Assembly: GCF_000320365.1 (NCBI RefSeq)
Contig: NZ_ANIN01000002.1
Span: forward strand, 744,001-808,000
Direction: 5' to 3'
Length of the DNA: 64,000 bases
DNA from: Moraxella macacae 0408225
Lineage (GTDB): Bacteria > Pseudomonadota > Gammaproteobacteria > Pseudomonadales > Moraxellaceae
The notes beneath the pieces were generated by a model. It did no database searches. It worked only from the letters and a program-made list of their open reading frames with translations, and was not told the origin of the DNA. Of this stretch, positions 63,879-64,000 are shown piece by piece (the first letter of the stretch is position 1; the number at the start of each line of letters is the position of its first letter). The position numbers and the translations under genes were made by a program.

Positions 63879-64000
63879 ACTGGCAATATCTTTAAAAATC
63901 ATTTTATTGTGTTCTCATTTAATGATACACTAGGTTTATTTTTCACAGTTAACCCAGTCATTTATGCTTTTATTCATTGATAATTTTGACAGTTTTACTT

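Larger units (their letters stand above)
63538..64000. other. 463-bp region upstream of glnA up to the window end
   Basis: The region holds the 15-bp leader repeat, a possible sigma-70 promoter on the minus strand (TTGACA near 63660), a weak sigma-54 candidate (63725-63744) and two NtrC boxes. The remaining sequence is AT-rich, with tttgccaaaat and caccaaa words. No gene is supported before the window end. Confidence 0.55.

Noticed and set aside
63661-63933. 90-residue open frame upstream of glnA
   Set aside because: It runs through the NtrC boxes and repetitive AT-rich DNA; the sequence is low complexity and unlike any protein.

Overview
The window is an AT-rich chromosomal segment of a gammaproteobacterium, most likely a member of the Moraxellaceae (Moraxella/Psychrobacter/Acinetobacter relatives). 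The basis is the gene set and its order: rlmN-pilF-rodZ-ispG next to hisS-yfgM-bamB-der, the DUF485-ActP acetate transport pair, a bacterioferritin pair with Bfd, a stand-alone set of type II secretion minor pseudopilins, and pheA-tyrA-aroA. Nearly everything is core housekeeping. I see no prophage, transposase, integron, CRISPR array or defence island.

Layout. 0-6.6 kb: truncated uvrB, nadK, an NlpD-like LysM/LytM lipoprotein, lpxB and a DAHP synthase. 6.7-16.1 kb: a purine permease, gspHIJK, a TetR regulator, tatD, rubredoxin, apt, a TrmH-family methyltransferase, fbp and a DUF3144 protein. 16.2-26.3 kb: metK, zapE, tRNA-Leu(CAA), thrS and tamB. 26.4-31 kb: rarD, then pheA-tyrA-aroA, which with the DAHP synthase covers entry to the aromatic pathway, EPSP formation and the Phe/Tyr branches. 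31-36 kb: transaldolase, a Tat-type lipoprotein esterase, a degenerate hybrid histidine kinase and der. 36-46 kb: the envelope/translation cluster bamB, yfgM, hisS, a solute-binding lipoprotein, a YceI lipoprotein, ispG, rodZ, pilF and rlmN. 46-52 kb: an acyl-CoA hydrolase, AlsT, ActP and DUF485. 52-59.5 kb: queE, lipoprotein SodC, a lipoprotein nuclease, YoaK, rpsT, small unknowns and pdxA. 59.5-64 kb: two bacterioferritin subunits, bfd, a DUF4124 protein and glnA.

Four readings stand out. (1) About 40 loci carry short direct tandem duplications (10-20 bp units, 2-5 copies), nearly all at gene ends or starts; several duplicate the stop codon, several duplicate the start codon, and one has expanded in frame inside queE. 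(2) The two bacterioferritin subunits have complementary losses: one has the full ferroxidase site but no haem-ligand Met52, the other keeps Met52 but has lost three ferroxidase ligands. (3) glnA has two near-consensus NtrC boxes about 300 bp upstream, and the thrS leader contains a hairpin resembling a tRNA-Thr anticodon arm. (4) The words TTGCCAA/TTGGCAA and GCGATCGC are far commoner than base composition predicts.

At least ten lipoproteins are encoded (NlpD-like, esterase, BamB, binding protein, YceI, PilF, SodC, nuclease and two small unknowns), so envelope function is well represented. All calls rest on reading the sequence and on remembered family motifs; no database search was run.
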